A DNA stretch of 15,557 nt from DASWRT01 sp036403035 (GCA_036403035.1 DASWRT010000479.1:1-15557); one strand, 5' to 3'; positions 1 through 7,072 are shown, counted from the first letter of the stretch. The notes: a model not told the origin generated them from the sequence alone. Numbers and translations are program-made.

Positions 1-522
1 CGGGATGGCTGCCGATGCGATCAGATCGTCATAGGTGAGGGTTTCGCCCTCGAACGTGACGCCGATGCCGCGTTTGATGTCGGTCGCGCCGATCAGCAGC
101 TTCGGGTGCGCCCTGCGGGTTCCCTCCGGCGGCAAGGCTTCGAGGCGGAGATGGCGCCGCAGCAGCTCGCGCAGTCGCGCCTCCGCGGTGGGGTCGTAGA
201 GATACGGGCTGATTTCGACCGTCACTGGCAGTCGGGCGAACCACACGCCCCAGAAATTCTCCACCGCGTCCAGAAAACTATGCACTCCGAGGTCGTGCCA
301 GAACGCCGTAAGGCGCTCCACGGCGTCGTCCGGTTCACCGCCGCCGACCAGACCTGACCAGGCAAGCGCTGCGCACATCGCGCCGCCCGAGGTGCCGCTG
401 AGGGCAACGAGCTGGAACCGGTCGCGATATTTCCGCCCCAACAGCGTCCGGAGCACCCCAGCGGCAAATGCGGCGTGACTGCCTCCGCCCTGACAGGCGA
501 TTGCAACCTTCGGCGCCGGCAT
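1..522 (-). CDS. Patatin-like phospholipase (3' end beyond window)
   Basis: The 174 visible codons encode the N-terminal half of a patatin-family serine lipase/acyl hydrolase. The glycine-rich oxyanion-hole loop GGGSHAAF lies at residues 12-19, and the nucleophile elbow GTSGG at residues 43-47 carries the predicted catalytic Ser45. A later ASAAIP stretch at the truncated end resembles the segment that precedes the catalytic DGG motif in this family. That Asp itself lies outside the window, so the Ser-Asp dyad cannot be confirmed. No signal peptide is visible, so a cytoplasmic enzyme hydrolysing phospholipid or neutral-lipid esters is expected. The ATG at 522 is preceded by an AGGA ribosome binding site about 8 nt upstream. 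The gene starts 28 bp after the stop of the debranching enzyme on the same strand, so it is probably the third gene of that operon. A link between lipase and glucan genes is only an inference from position. Confidence 0.9.
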   Translation of the reverse strand, partial: MPAPKVAIACQGGGSHAAFAAGVLRTLLGRKYRDRFQLVALSGTSGGAMCAALAWSGLVGGGEPDDAVERLTAFWHDLGVHSFLDAVENFWGVWFARLPVTVEISPYLYDPTAEARLRELLRRHLRLEALPPEGTRRAHPKLLIGATDIKRGIGVTFEGETLTYDDLIASAAIP

Positions 523-550
523 GCTGAATCCTACTGGTCCGTGTGGGGGC

Positions 551-2725
551 TCAATGCCGGACGATCACCTCGACGTCGCCGCTGCGGCGGACCACGGTGA
601 CCGCGACTTCCGTGTCGTACCGCCGGAACTTGACGTCGACCGAGGCATCGCCGAGGCGGAGGTCGCGGAGGCTCATCTCGTGGAGGAAGCTCGGCAGCAC
701 CGGCCGCGTGAAACGGATCTGCCGTGTCGTCGCGTCGATCGAGATGCCGAGGCAGGCGCCGATCAGCGCGAAGGCGGCGGCGCTCGACCACGCCTGCGGG
801 ATGCAGGCGACGGGATAGGAGGTGGGACCGACCTGCGGTCGCCGTTCGAAGCCGCAGAACAGTTCGGGAAGGCGCTGCAGATCCAGGAACCGCGTCGCGT
901 CGAACAGGCCCTCCGTCAGCCGCAACAGCGGCTCCTTCAGATCGTAGCGCGCGAAGCCGACGGCGATCATCGCGTTGTCGTGCGGCCAGACCGAGCCGTC
1001 GTGATAGGACATCGGGTTGTAGCGCGCCTCACCGTTTGCGATCGTCCGGATTCCCCAGCCGGAGAAGCCGCGTTCGTCCATCAGGGCCTCGGCGACGCGA
1101 CGCGCCCGTTCCGGCGACGCCAGCCCGCACAGCAGCGTGTGTCCGGCGTTCGAGCTGCGCACCCGGCAGGGCTGCTTCTTGCCGTCGAGCGCGAGCGCAT
1201 ACGTGCCGATCTCCTCGCACCAGAAGGCCGCCTCGAACTTGTCGCGCAGCATTATCGCTTCCGCGATCAGCGTCGTCGAGCGCGTCAGGTCGCCGAGCGC
1301 ACGCGCGAGGGTGCCGGCGGCGAGCTTCGCGGCGTAGGCGTAGCCTTGCACCTCGCACAGCGCGATCGGCGCTTCGGCGAGCCGTCCGTCGAGGTGGAAG
1401 ATGGAGTCGTTGGAGTCCTTCCAGCCCTGGTTGATGAGGCCGTTCGGCGAGGTCCGGCCGTATTCGATGAAGCCGTCGCCGTCGATGTCGCCGTACTTCC
1501 GCATCCACTCCAGCGCCGCTTCGACGTTCGGCCAGATCGTGCGGATGAAGTCGGTGTCGCCGGTCCGTTCCCAGTAGGCGCCGGCGAGCATGACGAAGAG
1601 CGGCGTCGAGTCGACGCTGCCGTAATAGCGCCGGAACGGCACTTCGCCGAGTCGCGCCATCTCGCCCTGCCGGGTCTCGTGCAGGATCTTTCCGGGTTCG
1701 GCGTCCTTCGACGGGTCGAGCTTCTGCGCCTGGTTCGCCGCGAGGAAGGCGAGCACCCCCTTCGCGAGCGCGGGGTCGAGCCACAGGCATTCCAGCGCGG
1801 TGATGATCGCGTCGCGGCCGAACGCCGTGCTGAACCAGGGAATGCCGGCGTAGGGGTAGGGACCGTACGGCGTCAGCGTCGTCAGCATCGCCACGTCCGA
1901 GCGGGATCTCGCGATCCACTCGTCGAACGGCACGCTCGTGCTCTCGATCCGCGTCGGGGCGGCGAGGTCGCGGGGCTGATCGACGGCCGGAGCGACGTCC
2001 GGCTCGCCGTCGATACCGGCAAGGGCGCTGCTTTCGCACTCGACCTCGACCACGATCTCCAGTTCTTCGTGCGGATCGAGCGCGATCTGGTAATGGACCA
2101 CCCCGCTCGCCGACATGTTCGGCGCCGGGTGGAAGCGGACCGTCGTGCGCCGTTCGATGCCGTCGAGCCCGCGATAGCCGAGCACGACGCCGCCGTCGGC
2201 CCGTTTCTGTTCCGGCAGCATCTCGCCGCGCCGCGCGCGCTTCTGGCCGCGCACCTCGAAGATGTCGGCGAAGTCGGCGGCGAAAGTGAAGGCGGCGGGA
2301 ACGGCGATCCTGACCTCTCCGTAGTTCCGGAAGCGCAGCAGCTCGCGGCAGAAGCCGGGCTTCAGCGTTTTGCTGCGGAAGAGGTGCAGCGTCTCGCGCG
2401 GGACGACGATCTCGTCGCCGCGGAAGATGTCCGGATTCGTCAGGTCGGCATCCAGCGATCCCTCGCCGGTGACGATCGTGGAGGCGAGCAGCATCAGCGA
2501 TCCGCCGGCGACCGCCAGGTTCAGTTCCGAGAGGTAGCGCGTATCCTCATGGTACAACCCCTCTGCGCCGTGCTCCCGGGAGTGCAGGTCGCCCTTGAGG
2601 TCGAAGACGCCGAACGTATTGCCGGCCTTCAGGACGCGCGGCCGTCGTTCCATGACCTGCGACGGGGCGGCGATGTAGAAGCGGTTCCTGTCCGCTTCGC
2701 CGGTGGCGGCTCCGGTCTTAGGCAT
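551..2725 (-). CDS. Amylo-alpha-1,6-glucosidase / glycogen debranching-type glycoside hydrolase
   Basis: This 724-aa protein has the two-part architecture of bacterial amylo-alpha-1,6-glucosidases. The N-terminal beta-rich domain (GDE_N_bis type, about residues 30-225) contains the HSREHGAEGLYHEDTRYLSE region. The C-terminal (alpha/alpha)6 barrel (GDE_C type, about 280-690) carries STAFGRDAIITALE near residue 300, YGSVDSTPLF further on, and YHDGSVWPHDNA near residue 573. Family members hydrolyse alpha-1,6 branch glucosyl residues of glycogen-like glucans. I did not assign catalytic acids by residue. There is no signal peptide, so it should be cytoplasmic. The start codon lies within the last codons of the upstream glycosyltransferase (8-bp overlap), which suggests translational coupling. 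The pairing of a family-4 glycosyltransferase with this hydrolase suggests synthesis and trimming of a storage or stress glucan. The precise substrate is not determined by the sequence. Confidence 0.93.
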   Translation of the reverse strand: MPKTGAATGEADRNRFYIAAPSQVMERRPRVLKAGNTFGVFDLKGDLHSREHGAEGLYHEDTRYLSELNLAVAGGSLMLLASTIVTGEGSLDADLTNPDIFRGDEIVVPRETLHLFRSKTLKPGFCRELLRFRNYGEVRIAVPAAFTFAADFADIFEVRGQKRARRGEMLPEQKRADGGVVLGYRGLDGIERRTTVRFHPAPNMSASGVVHYQIALDPHEELEIVVEVECESSALAGIDGEPDVAPAVDQPRDLAAPTRIESTSVPFDEWIARSRSDVAMLTTLTPYGPYPYAGIPWFSTAFGRDAIITALECLWLDPALAKGVLAFLAANQAQKLDPSKDAEPGKILHETRQGEMARLGEVPFRRYYGSVDSTPLFVMLAGAYWERTGDTDFIRTIWPNVEAALEWMRKYGDIDGDGFIEYGRTSPNGLINQGWKDSNDSIFHLDGRLAEAPIALCEVQGYAYAAKLAAGTLARALGDLTRSTTLIAEAIMLRDKFEAAFWCEEIGTYALALDGKKQPCRVRSSNAGHTLLCGLASPERARRVAEALMDERGFSGWGIRTIANGEARYNPMSYHDGSVWPHDNAMIAVGFARYDLKEPLLRLTEGLFDATRFLDLQRLPELFCGFERRPQVGPTSYPVACIPQAWSSAAAFALIGACLGISIDATTRQIRFTRPVLPSFLHEMSLRDLRLGDASVDVKFRRYDTEVAVTVVRRSGDVEVIVRH

Positions 2726-3803
2726 GCTGCAGCGTGCCGCTGCGGTCGGCGCCGGGGAACGTCCGTCCGACGGCCGGCGCCCCCTCGATGAGCGCGGCGT
2801 AAGCGTCGAGATAGTCCTGCGCCATTCGTCGCGACGAGAACCGCGTCTCGAAGGATTGGCGGATCTTCCGCCGGTCGAAGGCGCCGATGCGCTCGACCGC
2901 GGCGACCGCCGCGGGAATGCTGTCGACGATGAACCCGGTCGTGCCGTGATCGATGATCTCCGGCACCGATCCGCAGTTGAAGGCGATCACCGGCGTGCCG
3001 CAGGCCATCGCTTCGATCATCACGAGGCCGAACGGCTCCGGCCAGTTGATCGGGAAGAGCAGGGCGGCGGCGTCGCCGAGGAAGGCGGCCTTTTCGATGT
3101 CGTTGATCTCGCCGATGAATTCGATCCCCGGCTCGTGCAGCAGCGGCTCGACGGCCGTCTCGAAATAGGCCTCGTCGACACGATCGACCTTCGCCGCGAT
3201 CTTGAGCGGCATGCCGACGCGCCGCGCGATCTCGATCGCGCGCTCCGGTCCTTTTTCCGGCGAGAGGCGGCCGAGGAAGGCGAGATATCCGCCTCGTCCG
3301 GAACCCATCGGCAGCAGCGTCTCGGGCAGTCCGTGGTGGATCGTCCGGAACCAGGAGGCGTGCGACACCGGCGTCCGCTGCGAATCGGAGATCGAGATCA
3401 GCGGCATGTCCGGGAATTCGCGCAGGAACAGCCCGAGCTCCGGCATGTCGAGGCGGCCGTGCAGCGTCGTCATGCGCGGGACCGGATGACCACGGAACAG
3501 CGGGAACTGCACGAGGTCGCTATGGAAGTGAATGACGTCGAACTCGTCGGCCTCGGCAAGAACGCGCTGCGCCGTCATGAGGTCGTAGGCGAGGGGCACG
3601 CGGCATGCGGAGTCGAAGCGCAGCGCCTGTTTGGCGCAGACCCGCAGCCTTGCCGAGGTGATGGAATCGCCGGTGGCATAGAGCGTGACGTCGTGACCGG
3701 CCGCCATCAGCGCCTCGGTCAGGTAGGAGACGACGCGTTCGGTGCCGCCGTAAGTGCTGGGCGGAACGCTTTCGATCAGCGGGGAGACCTGGGCAATGCG
3801 CAA
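2718..3803 (-). CDS. Family 4 (GT-B fold) glycosyltransferase
   Basis: This retaining glycosyltransferase of the GT4 family has 361 aa from the proposed start. The N-terminal Rossmann half begins MRIAQVSPLIESVPP and has the acceptor-side loop STYGGTERVV. The C-terminal half carries GRLSPEKGPERAIE near residue 186 and the EX7E signature EPFGLVMIE at about residues 256-264, followed by ACGTPVIAFNCGSVPEII, which binds the nucleotide-sugar donor. No membrane segment is present. I place the start at TTG 3803 because AGGGAGAGG sits 5 nt upstream and the family usually begins with M-R/K-I-A. An in-frame TTG at 3824 would add seven residues but would swallow that ribosome binding site. The gene is first in an operon with the debranching enzyme and patatin genes. 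Donor and product cannot be told from sequence; a glucan product is inferred from the neighbour. Confidence 0.92.
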   Translation of the reverse strand: MRIAQVSPLIESVPPSTYGGTERVVSYLTEALMAAGHDVTLYATGDSITSARLRVCAKQALRFDSACRVPLAYDLMTAQRVLAEADEFDVIHFHSDLVQFPLFRGHPVPRMTTLHGRLDMPELGLFLREFPDMPLISISDSQRTPVSHASWFRTIHHGLPETLLPMGSGRGGYLAFLGRLSPEKGPERAIEIARRVGMPLKIAAKVDRVDEAYFETAVEPLLHEPGIEFIGEINDIEKAAFLGDAAALLFPINWPEPFGLVMIEAMACGTPVIAFNCGSVPEIIDHGTTGFIVDSIPAAVAAVERIGAFDRRKIRQSFETRFSSRRMAQDYLDAYAALIEGAPAVGRTFPGADRSGTLQHA

Positions 3804-3915
3804 GCAAACCTCTCCCTGTAGCAAGCCGCAAGCGAACTGCTGCGGCGGTGTGATGCGCCGGCGGGGTTATGTCCCGCAATGGGGCGGTATCCCGGCAATG
3901 GAAGGCAACGACATT

Positions 3916-3940
3916 AACTCGATTTGACTCCTCAAGTTCC
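3916..3940 (-). promoter_or_regulatory. EcfG-like (general stress response) promoter candidate for the GT4 operon
   Basis: Read on the minus strand, the sequence is GGAAC, 16 nt, then AGTT. The known alphaproteobacterial EcfG consensus is GGAAC-N16/17-CGTT, so all five -35 bases and three of four -10 bases match. A transcript would start near 3907 and leave a leader of about 100 nt before the TTG start. No T-rich sigma70-type pair stood out in the same interval. Confidence 0.45.
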
Positions 3941-4017
3941 CGGCTCGTTGAGGGAGGAGAACGTCGAAACTTTCCAAAATCACCGGCGTTGGAAAAATAG
4001 ACTTGAGAGTTCACGCA

Positions 4018-4188
4018 ATGAAAGATCGTATTCCGCAAGAAAAGGGCGGCGTTGTAAAACCGCCGGTCGACGATGACCCCGCGCACGGCGGCGGCAAGCC
4101 GGACCGCATCGGCGAGGCGCGGGTCGCTCCGGAGCACGATCCGGCGTGGGAAAAGCCGGGCCGGCGCGAGTTCGGCCGCGACGGCTGA
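4018..4188 (+). CDS. Small hydrophilic protein of unknown function (56 aa)
   Basis: I do not recognise this 56-residue protein. It begins MKDRIPQEKGG and is highly charged and rich in Pro, Gly, Asp and Arg. It has no hydrophobic segment and no cysteine, and looks intrinsically disordered. Support for a real gene comes from codon use: from about codon 10 onward nearly every third position is G or C, as in neighbouring genes, and all four stop-free minus-strand alternatives have implausible compositions. The ribosome binding site is weak (GAGAG about 9 nt before the ATG). An upstream in-frame TTG at 4003 would add five residues. It is divergent from the GT4 operon and is followed by another small gene at 4291. 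Small charged proteins of this sort are common among alphaproteobacterial stress genes, but that function is only a guess. Confidence 0.5.
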   Translation: MKDRIPQEKGGVVKPPVDDDPAHGGGKPDRIGEARVAPEHDPAWEKPGRREFGRDG

Positions 4189-4231
4189 TTGGGTCCGCCT
4201 GCCGGATGGTTGCGCGGCGATCGGCCGCGGG

Positions 4232-4257
4232 GGAACCTTTGATGCCGCGCGAGCGTC
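4232..4257 (+). promoter_or_regulatory. EcfG-like promoter candidate for the 81-aa gene
   Basis: GGAAC at 4232-4236, a 17-nt spacer, then CGTC at 4254-4257. This is one mismatch from GGAAC-N16/17-CGTT. The expected start of transcription (about 4264) lies 27 nt before the ATG at 4291 and just ahead of a GGAGG ribosome binding site, which is a natural layout. It is the second such box within 350 bp. Confidence 0.42.
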
Positions 4258-4290
4258 ATCTAGGTACCTCGACTATCGCGGGAGGTGTCT

Positions 4291-4536
4291 ATGGTGCCCG
4301 GGCGTACCGCAACCTTCGCCGCCAGTGTCGCTGTCGCCGTTGCAGTCGGCGGCATTTCCGTCTGGGAGATCGCACGGCCGGAAGCCGGACCGGAACTGCG
4401 GTCGTCGTCAGTCGCCGCCGTTGCGCCGCTCGCCGCCCGGAAGGTCGCCTCCGTCGCTCCCCGCAAGGCCGGGCTGGCACAGCGTCCCGAGCCGCCGGAG
4501 ATGCGCCGCATCGTGCAGCGTATGATTTTCCGCTGA
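4291..4536 (+). CDS. Small membrane-anchored or exported protein of unknown function (81 aa)
   Basis: The protein starts MVPGRTATFAASVAVAVAVG and continues into GISVWEIARPE, giving one hydrophobic segment at about residues 7-26. This could be an uncleaved signal anchor or an export signal. The remainder is Ala/Pro/Arg-rich, basic, and ends MRRIVQRMIFR, a likely amphipathic tail. The ATG is chosen because GGAGG lies 5 nt upstream (4281-4285); a GTG at 4285 is in frame but overlaps that site. Codon use is strongly G/C at third positions. No family is recognised. An EcfG-like box directly upstream suggests stress control. It converges on the receiver gene, with about 70 bp between their ends and only a weak 5-bp hairpin (CGGAC-gat-GTCCG, near 4560) in the gap. 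Confidence 0.6.
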   Translation: MVPGRTATFAASVAVAVAVGGISVWEIARPEAGPELRSSSVAAVAPLAARKVASVAPRKAGLAQRPEPPEMRRIVQRMIFR

Positions 4537-4606
4537 CGACCGGGGAGACCGCCGCCGGCCGGACGATGTCCGTACGGTAGGGGATGACGGAACGGGGCTG
4601 CCGCCG

Positions 4607-4993
4607 CTACGAGGAGGCGCCGCGCGCGATCGCGGCAGCGGCGCTGTGCACCGCGTCCTGAAGACGGAACGGCTTTGCGAGTATCGGAAACCGGTGCTGC
4701 GTCGCCGGGTCGATCTGTTCGGGTGCGCCGCTCATCAGCAACACCGGTATTCCGGCTGCGTCGAATTCATCGGCAAGCGGTCCGCCCAACTCTCCCGGCA
4801 GAAGCATGTCGACGATCGCCAGCGAAAACCGGCGCTCGGAAGTCGCACGGCGCGCGTCGGCGCCGTCATGCACCAAGGTCACCAGATAGCCCGCCGCCGT
4901 GAAGACGGAGTCCAGGAGATCGGCGACATCCTTATCGTCTTCGACGATAAGCACTCGCGTCGCCTCCGGGACCGTGTCGTCGTTGCGAGCCAT
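4607..4993 (-). CDS. Stand-alone response-regulator receiver protein
   Basis: This 128-aa protein consists of one CheY-like receiver domain without an output domain. The acidic pocket is E18-D19-D20, the phospho-acceptor is D62 in the IVDMLLPGELGG stretch, the switch hydroxyl is S88 in LLMSGAP, and the conserved lysine is K107 in LAKPF. All key residues are present, so it should be phosphorylatable. It presumably passes signal by protein-protein contact in a phosphorelay or as a phosphate sink. The ATG at 4993 starts seven residues before the first conserved strand region. An upstream in-frame ATG at 5056 would add 21 residues of unlikely sequence across the AT-rich promoter-like area. No histidine kinase lies nearby, so its partner is unknown. 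It is divergent from the 190-aa gene at 5201, with a palindrome array between them. Confidence 0.9.
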   Translation of the reverse strand: MARNDDTVPEATRVLIVEDDKDVADLLDSVFTAAGYLVTLVHDGADARRATSERRFSLAIVDMLLPGELGGPLADEFDAAGIPVLLMSGAPEQIDPATQHRFPILAKPFRLQDAVHSAAAAIARGASS

Positions 4994-5081
4994 GCAGATC
5001 CGCCGCGCCGGTAAATTGTAACAAACTGCGCGATTTTCCGCCGAATGACAATCCAAATGTTACGCACAATCTTAAACGTTA

Positions 5082-5139
5082 GTACGCGTACACCCCGGCT
5101 GCATGCGTCGACGCCGCTTCCGGAGGGGCGTCGACGCAT
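5082..5139. promoter_or_regulatory. Array of three 10-bp palindromes at 23-bp spacing (candidate operator)
   Basis: GTACGCGTAC at 5082-5091, GCGTCGACGC at 5105-5114 and GCGTCGACGC at 5128-5137 are each perfect palindromes. Their centres (5086.5, 5109.5, 5132.5) are exactly 23 bp apart. The second and third also sit in a larger perfect inverted repeat with 13-bp arms (5103-5115 and 5127-5139) around an 11-nt loop. The array lies between the divergent receiver gene and the 190-aa gene. It could be an operator for a dimeric regulator or, as RNA, a leader hairpin of the 5201 gene. There is no T-tract to support a terminator. Confidence 0.45.
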
Positions 5140-5200
5140 TCGTGTCGGTTGATGATTCGGGAGATGATCCGATGACGAGTTCAGCAAGGAGCGCGTCCGC

Positions 5201-5773
5201 ATGCCGATAATGACGATCGAAGACGTGCAGCGCCGCGTCGAGGACTTCCTGACCGGGCAGATGCTGCACGCCCTGCACGCCGTGGAGTACGAGTTGCCGC
5301 GGTTCGGCGCGGAGCCGTCGCAGGTGCCGGATCTCGCATCGGCATCGCGTGCCCGCGTCGCCGTGCGTCACGTGCGCGGCGCGTCAGACGCGCTCTATTT
5401 GATCGAGGCGTTCGGCGACGAGCTGTTGATGCAGCTTCAGCTCAATGTCTGGCGGCTCGTCCTCGTCTACAAGGTACCGGCGATCGGCGCCGTCGACGCC
5501 ACGGCGCTGCAACCCCGGATGGAGCGGTGGGCGATCGGCGCCGGTCACGCCGGCTGGATGATCGGCTGGCGCGACGCGGTCAATCCATCGGACACCTCGC
5601 AGCGCTTCGTCGAAACCTACTGTTATGCGAACGCCGACCGAGATTTCCTGGAGAACGGACCGCAACAGCTCTACTGGCGCACCGACATCGTCCAAATGAC
5701 GCGCTATTTCATGATCGAGGCGCGGCGCTTCGGCATCGACCTGTCACCGCGGCGGGCCGGGTTCGCGCTCTGA
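5201..5773 (+). CDS. Conserved-looking hypothetical protein (190 aa)
   Basis: I do not recognise the family. The product is a soluble-looking protein of 190 residues with no signal peptide or membrane segment. It is rich in aromatic residues: WRLVLVYKV near residue 85, GWMIGWRDAV near 125, then ETYCYAN and QQLYWRTDIVQMTRY. The first 70 residues (IEDVQRRVEDFLTGQ onward) look helical, and the rest looks mixed alpha/beta. Codon bias is typical of the window. The ATG at 5201 has AAGGAG at 5187-5191 with a 9-nt spacer; a second ATG at 5210 is less well placed. It is transcribed away from the receiver gene, and the shared 207-bp intergenic region carries the palindrome array, so co-regulation with the receiver is a reasonable inference. 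A stop codon and 120 bp separate it from the OmpA gene on the same strand. Confidence 0.8.
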   Translation: MPIMTIEDVQRRVEDFLTGQMLHALHAVEYELPRFGAEPSQVPDLASASRARVAVRHVRGASDALYLIEAFGDELLMQLQLNVWRLVLVYKVPAIGAVDATALQPRMERWAIGAGHAGWMIGWRDAVNPSDTSQRFVETYCYANADRDFLENGPQQLYWRTDIVQMTRYFMIEARRFGIDLSPRRAGFAL

Positions 5774-5893
5774 TCGATGTTGCAGATGCGCAACTGCCCG
5801 GACGTCACTGTGACATCCGCGCCAAGTCGGGGAGTAATTCGAAAAGCAGAGCGTAGACACCATGGTTCGTTGGTATTTGCCAAGGAGTTTCAG

Positions 5894-7024
5894 GTGTTTC
5901 CCTCAAAGTTGACTGCGTGCCTGGCAACTGCCGCCGTCGTTGCTGGCGTCGCGGCGCCAAGCGCGATGGCGCAGGACACCAGTGTTCTCAATCGCCAGAA
6001 TCGGGGCTTCTACATCGGCGGCGGCGTCGGCGCCAATTTCCTCGAGGACAACAAGTTCGAGCGCAACGGCACGGACTCGACGGCAACATATGAGCCGGGC
6101 CTCGCCGGAATTCTCAATTTCGGTTACGCGCTCGGCAATGGCCTGCGCCTCGAGCTCGAACCGGGCTACCGCTACAACGACGTCGACAAGATCAACGGCG
6201 CCTCGGCCGGCGGGCGCCTCCAGACCGCCAGCATACTGGCGAACGTGATCTACGACTTCGACATCCACACGCCGATCGTGCCGCTCGTGCCGCACATCGG
6301 CGCCGGCATCGGGTATGCGCGCGTCTGGAACCGCTCGTTGAACAACGGGATCTCGGTCAACAACAACGACGACACGCTCGCCTTCCAGGCGATCGCCGGC
6401 GTCGACTACGCGATAAGCCCCGGCGTGAAGATCGGCCTGGATTACCGGTACTTCGTCGCGCACGACGCCGATTTCCGGGCCGGCGAGATCCCGGCCGGCG
6501 CCACCGGCGGAGCGACCTCGCACGTCGGCGACATCAACAACCACACGGTGATGCTGACCTTCCGGTACGAGTTCGGAAGGCCGGCCGCGCGACCGGCGCC
6601 GCCGCCGGAGCCGGCCGCCTACGTGCCGCCCCCGCCGCCGCCCGAGCCGCCCGCCGCCGTCGTCCCGCCGCCGGCGCCCGCGACGCAGAACTACACCGTG
6701 TACTTTGACTTCAACCGCGCCGACATCCCGGCCTCCGCGCGGCCGGTCATCACCCAGGCGGCGCAGAGCGCAAAGCAGGGCAACGCCACGCGGATCAACG
6801 TGACCGGCTACACCGACACGGTCGGCTCGGACCGCTACAACCAGCGTCTCTCCGAGCGGCGTGCCGAGGCGGTGCGTCAGGCGCTGGTCCGCGAGGGCGT
6901 CCCGGCGAACGAGATCGTCACCGTCGGCCGCGGCAAGCAGGATCTCGCGGTGCCCACCGCGGAAGGTGTCCGCGAACCGCGCAACCGCCGCGTCGAGATC
7001 GTGCTGGGCGGGCCGGGCGCTTGA
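5894..7024 (+). CDS. OmpA-family outer-membrane protein (beta-barrel plus peptidoglycan-binding domain)
   Basis: From the GTG at 5894 the product has 376 aa. It begins with a Sec signal peptide (MFPSKLTACLATAAVVAG onward) ending PSAMA before QDTS, so cleavage is expected after residue 26. Residues about 37-226 form an OmpA-like eight-strand barrel with GFYIGGGVGANFLEDN at the start and alternating aromatic strands up to VMLTFRYEF. A Pro/Ala-rich linker (about 227-265) follows. The C-terminal OmpA domain starts NYTVYFDFNRADI and contains TGYTDTVGS and NRRVEIVL, whose Asp and Arg bind diaminopimelate in this family. It should tether the outer membrane to peptidoglycan. AAGGAG lies 6 nt before the GTG; an ATG at 5777 in the same frame would place 39 unlikely residues before the signal peptide. 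The 120-bp upstream gap holds the short palindrome GTCAC-t-GTGAC but no clear promoter. Confidence 0.93.
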   Translation: MFPSKLTACLATAAVVAGVAAPSAMAQDTSVLNRQNRGFYIGGGVGANFLEDNKFERNGTDSTATYEPGLAGILNFGYALGNGLRLELEPGYRYNDVDKINGASAGGRLQTASILANVIYDFDIHTPIVPLVPHIGAGIGYARVWNRSLNNGISVNNNDDTLAFQAIAGVDYAISPGVKIGLDYRYFVAHDADFRAGEIPAGATGGATSHVGDINNHTVMLTFRYEFGRPAARPAPPPEPAAYVPPPPPPEPPAAVVPPPAPATQNYTVYFDFNRADIPASARPVITQAAQSAKQGNATRINVTGYTDTVGSDRYNQRLSERRAEAVRQALVREGVPANEIVTVGRGKQDLAVPTAEGVREPRNRRVEIVLGGPGA

Positions 7025-7032
7025 CGCCCGGC
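7012..7032 (+). terminator. Hairpin across the OmpA stop codon (weak terminator candidate)
   Basis: Arms GCCGGGCG (7012-7019) and CGCCCGGC (7025-7032) pair perfectly around a 5-nt loop that contains the TGA stop codon. There is no T-tract after it, so intrinsic termination would be weak. It may instead protect the mRNA 3' end. The convergent 49-aa gene ends 40 bp further on. Confidence 0.3.
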
Positions 7033-7072
7033 GCCTGATATCGCCGAAGGCCGGCGGCCGGACGGGGTGCGC

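Noticed and set aside
521..2791. A 756-codon open frame on the plus strand over the debranching enzyme gene
   Set aside because: It is the antisense shadow of a gene with clear family motifs. Its own product is Arg/Asp/Val-rich and has no domain. Long antisense frames are expected at this GC content.
2703..3821. A 372-codon plus-strand frame opposite the glycosyltransferase
   Set aside because: The minus strand carries the complete GT4 motifs. The plus frame has the same low-complexity Arg/Asp/Glu pattern as other shadows.
3520..4137. A 205-codon minus-strand frame spanning the promoter region and the 5' part of the glycosyltransferase gene
   Set aside because: It overlaps the GT4 gene in another frame, includes the EcfG-like region, and its product lacks coherent structure.
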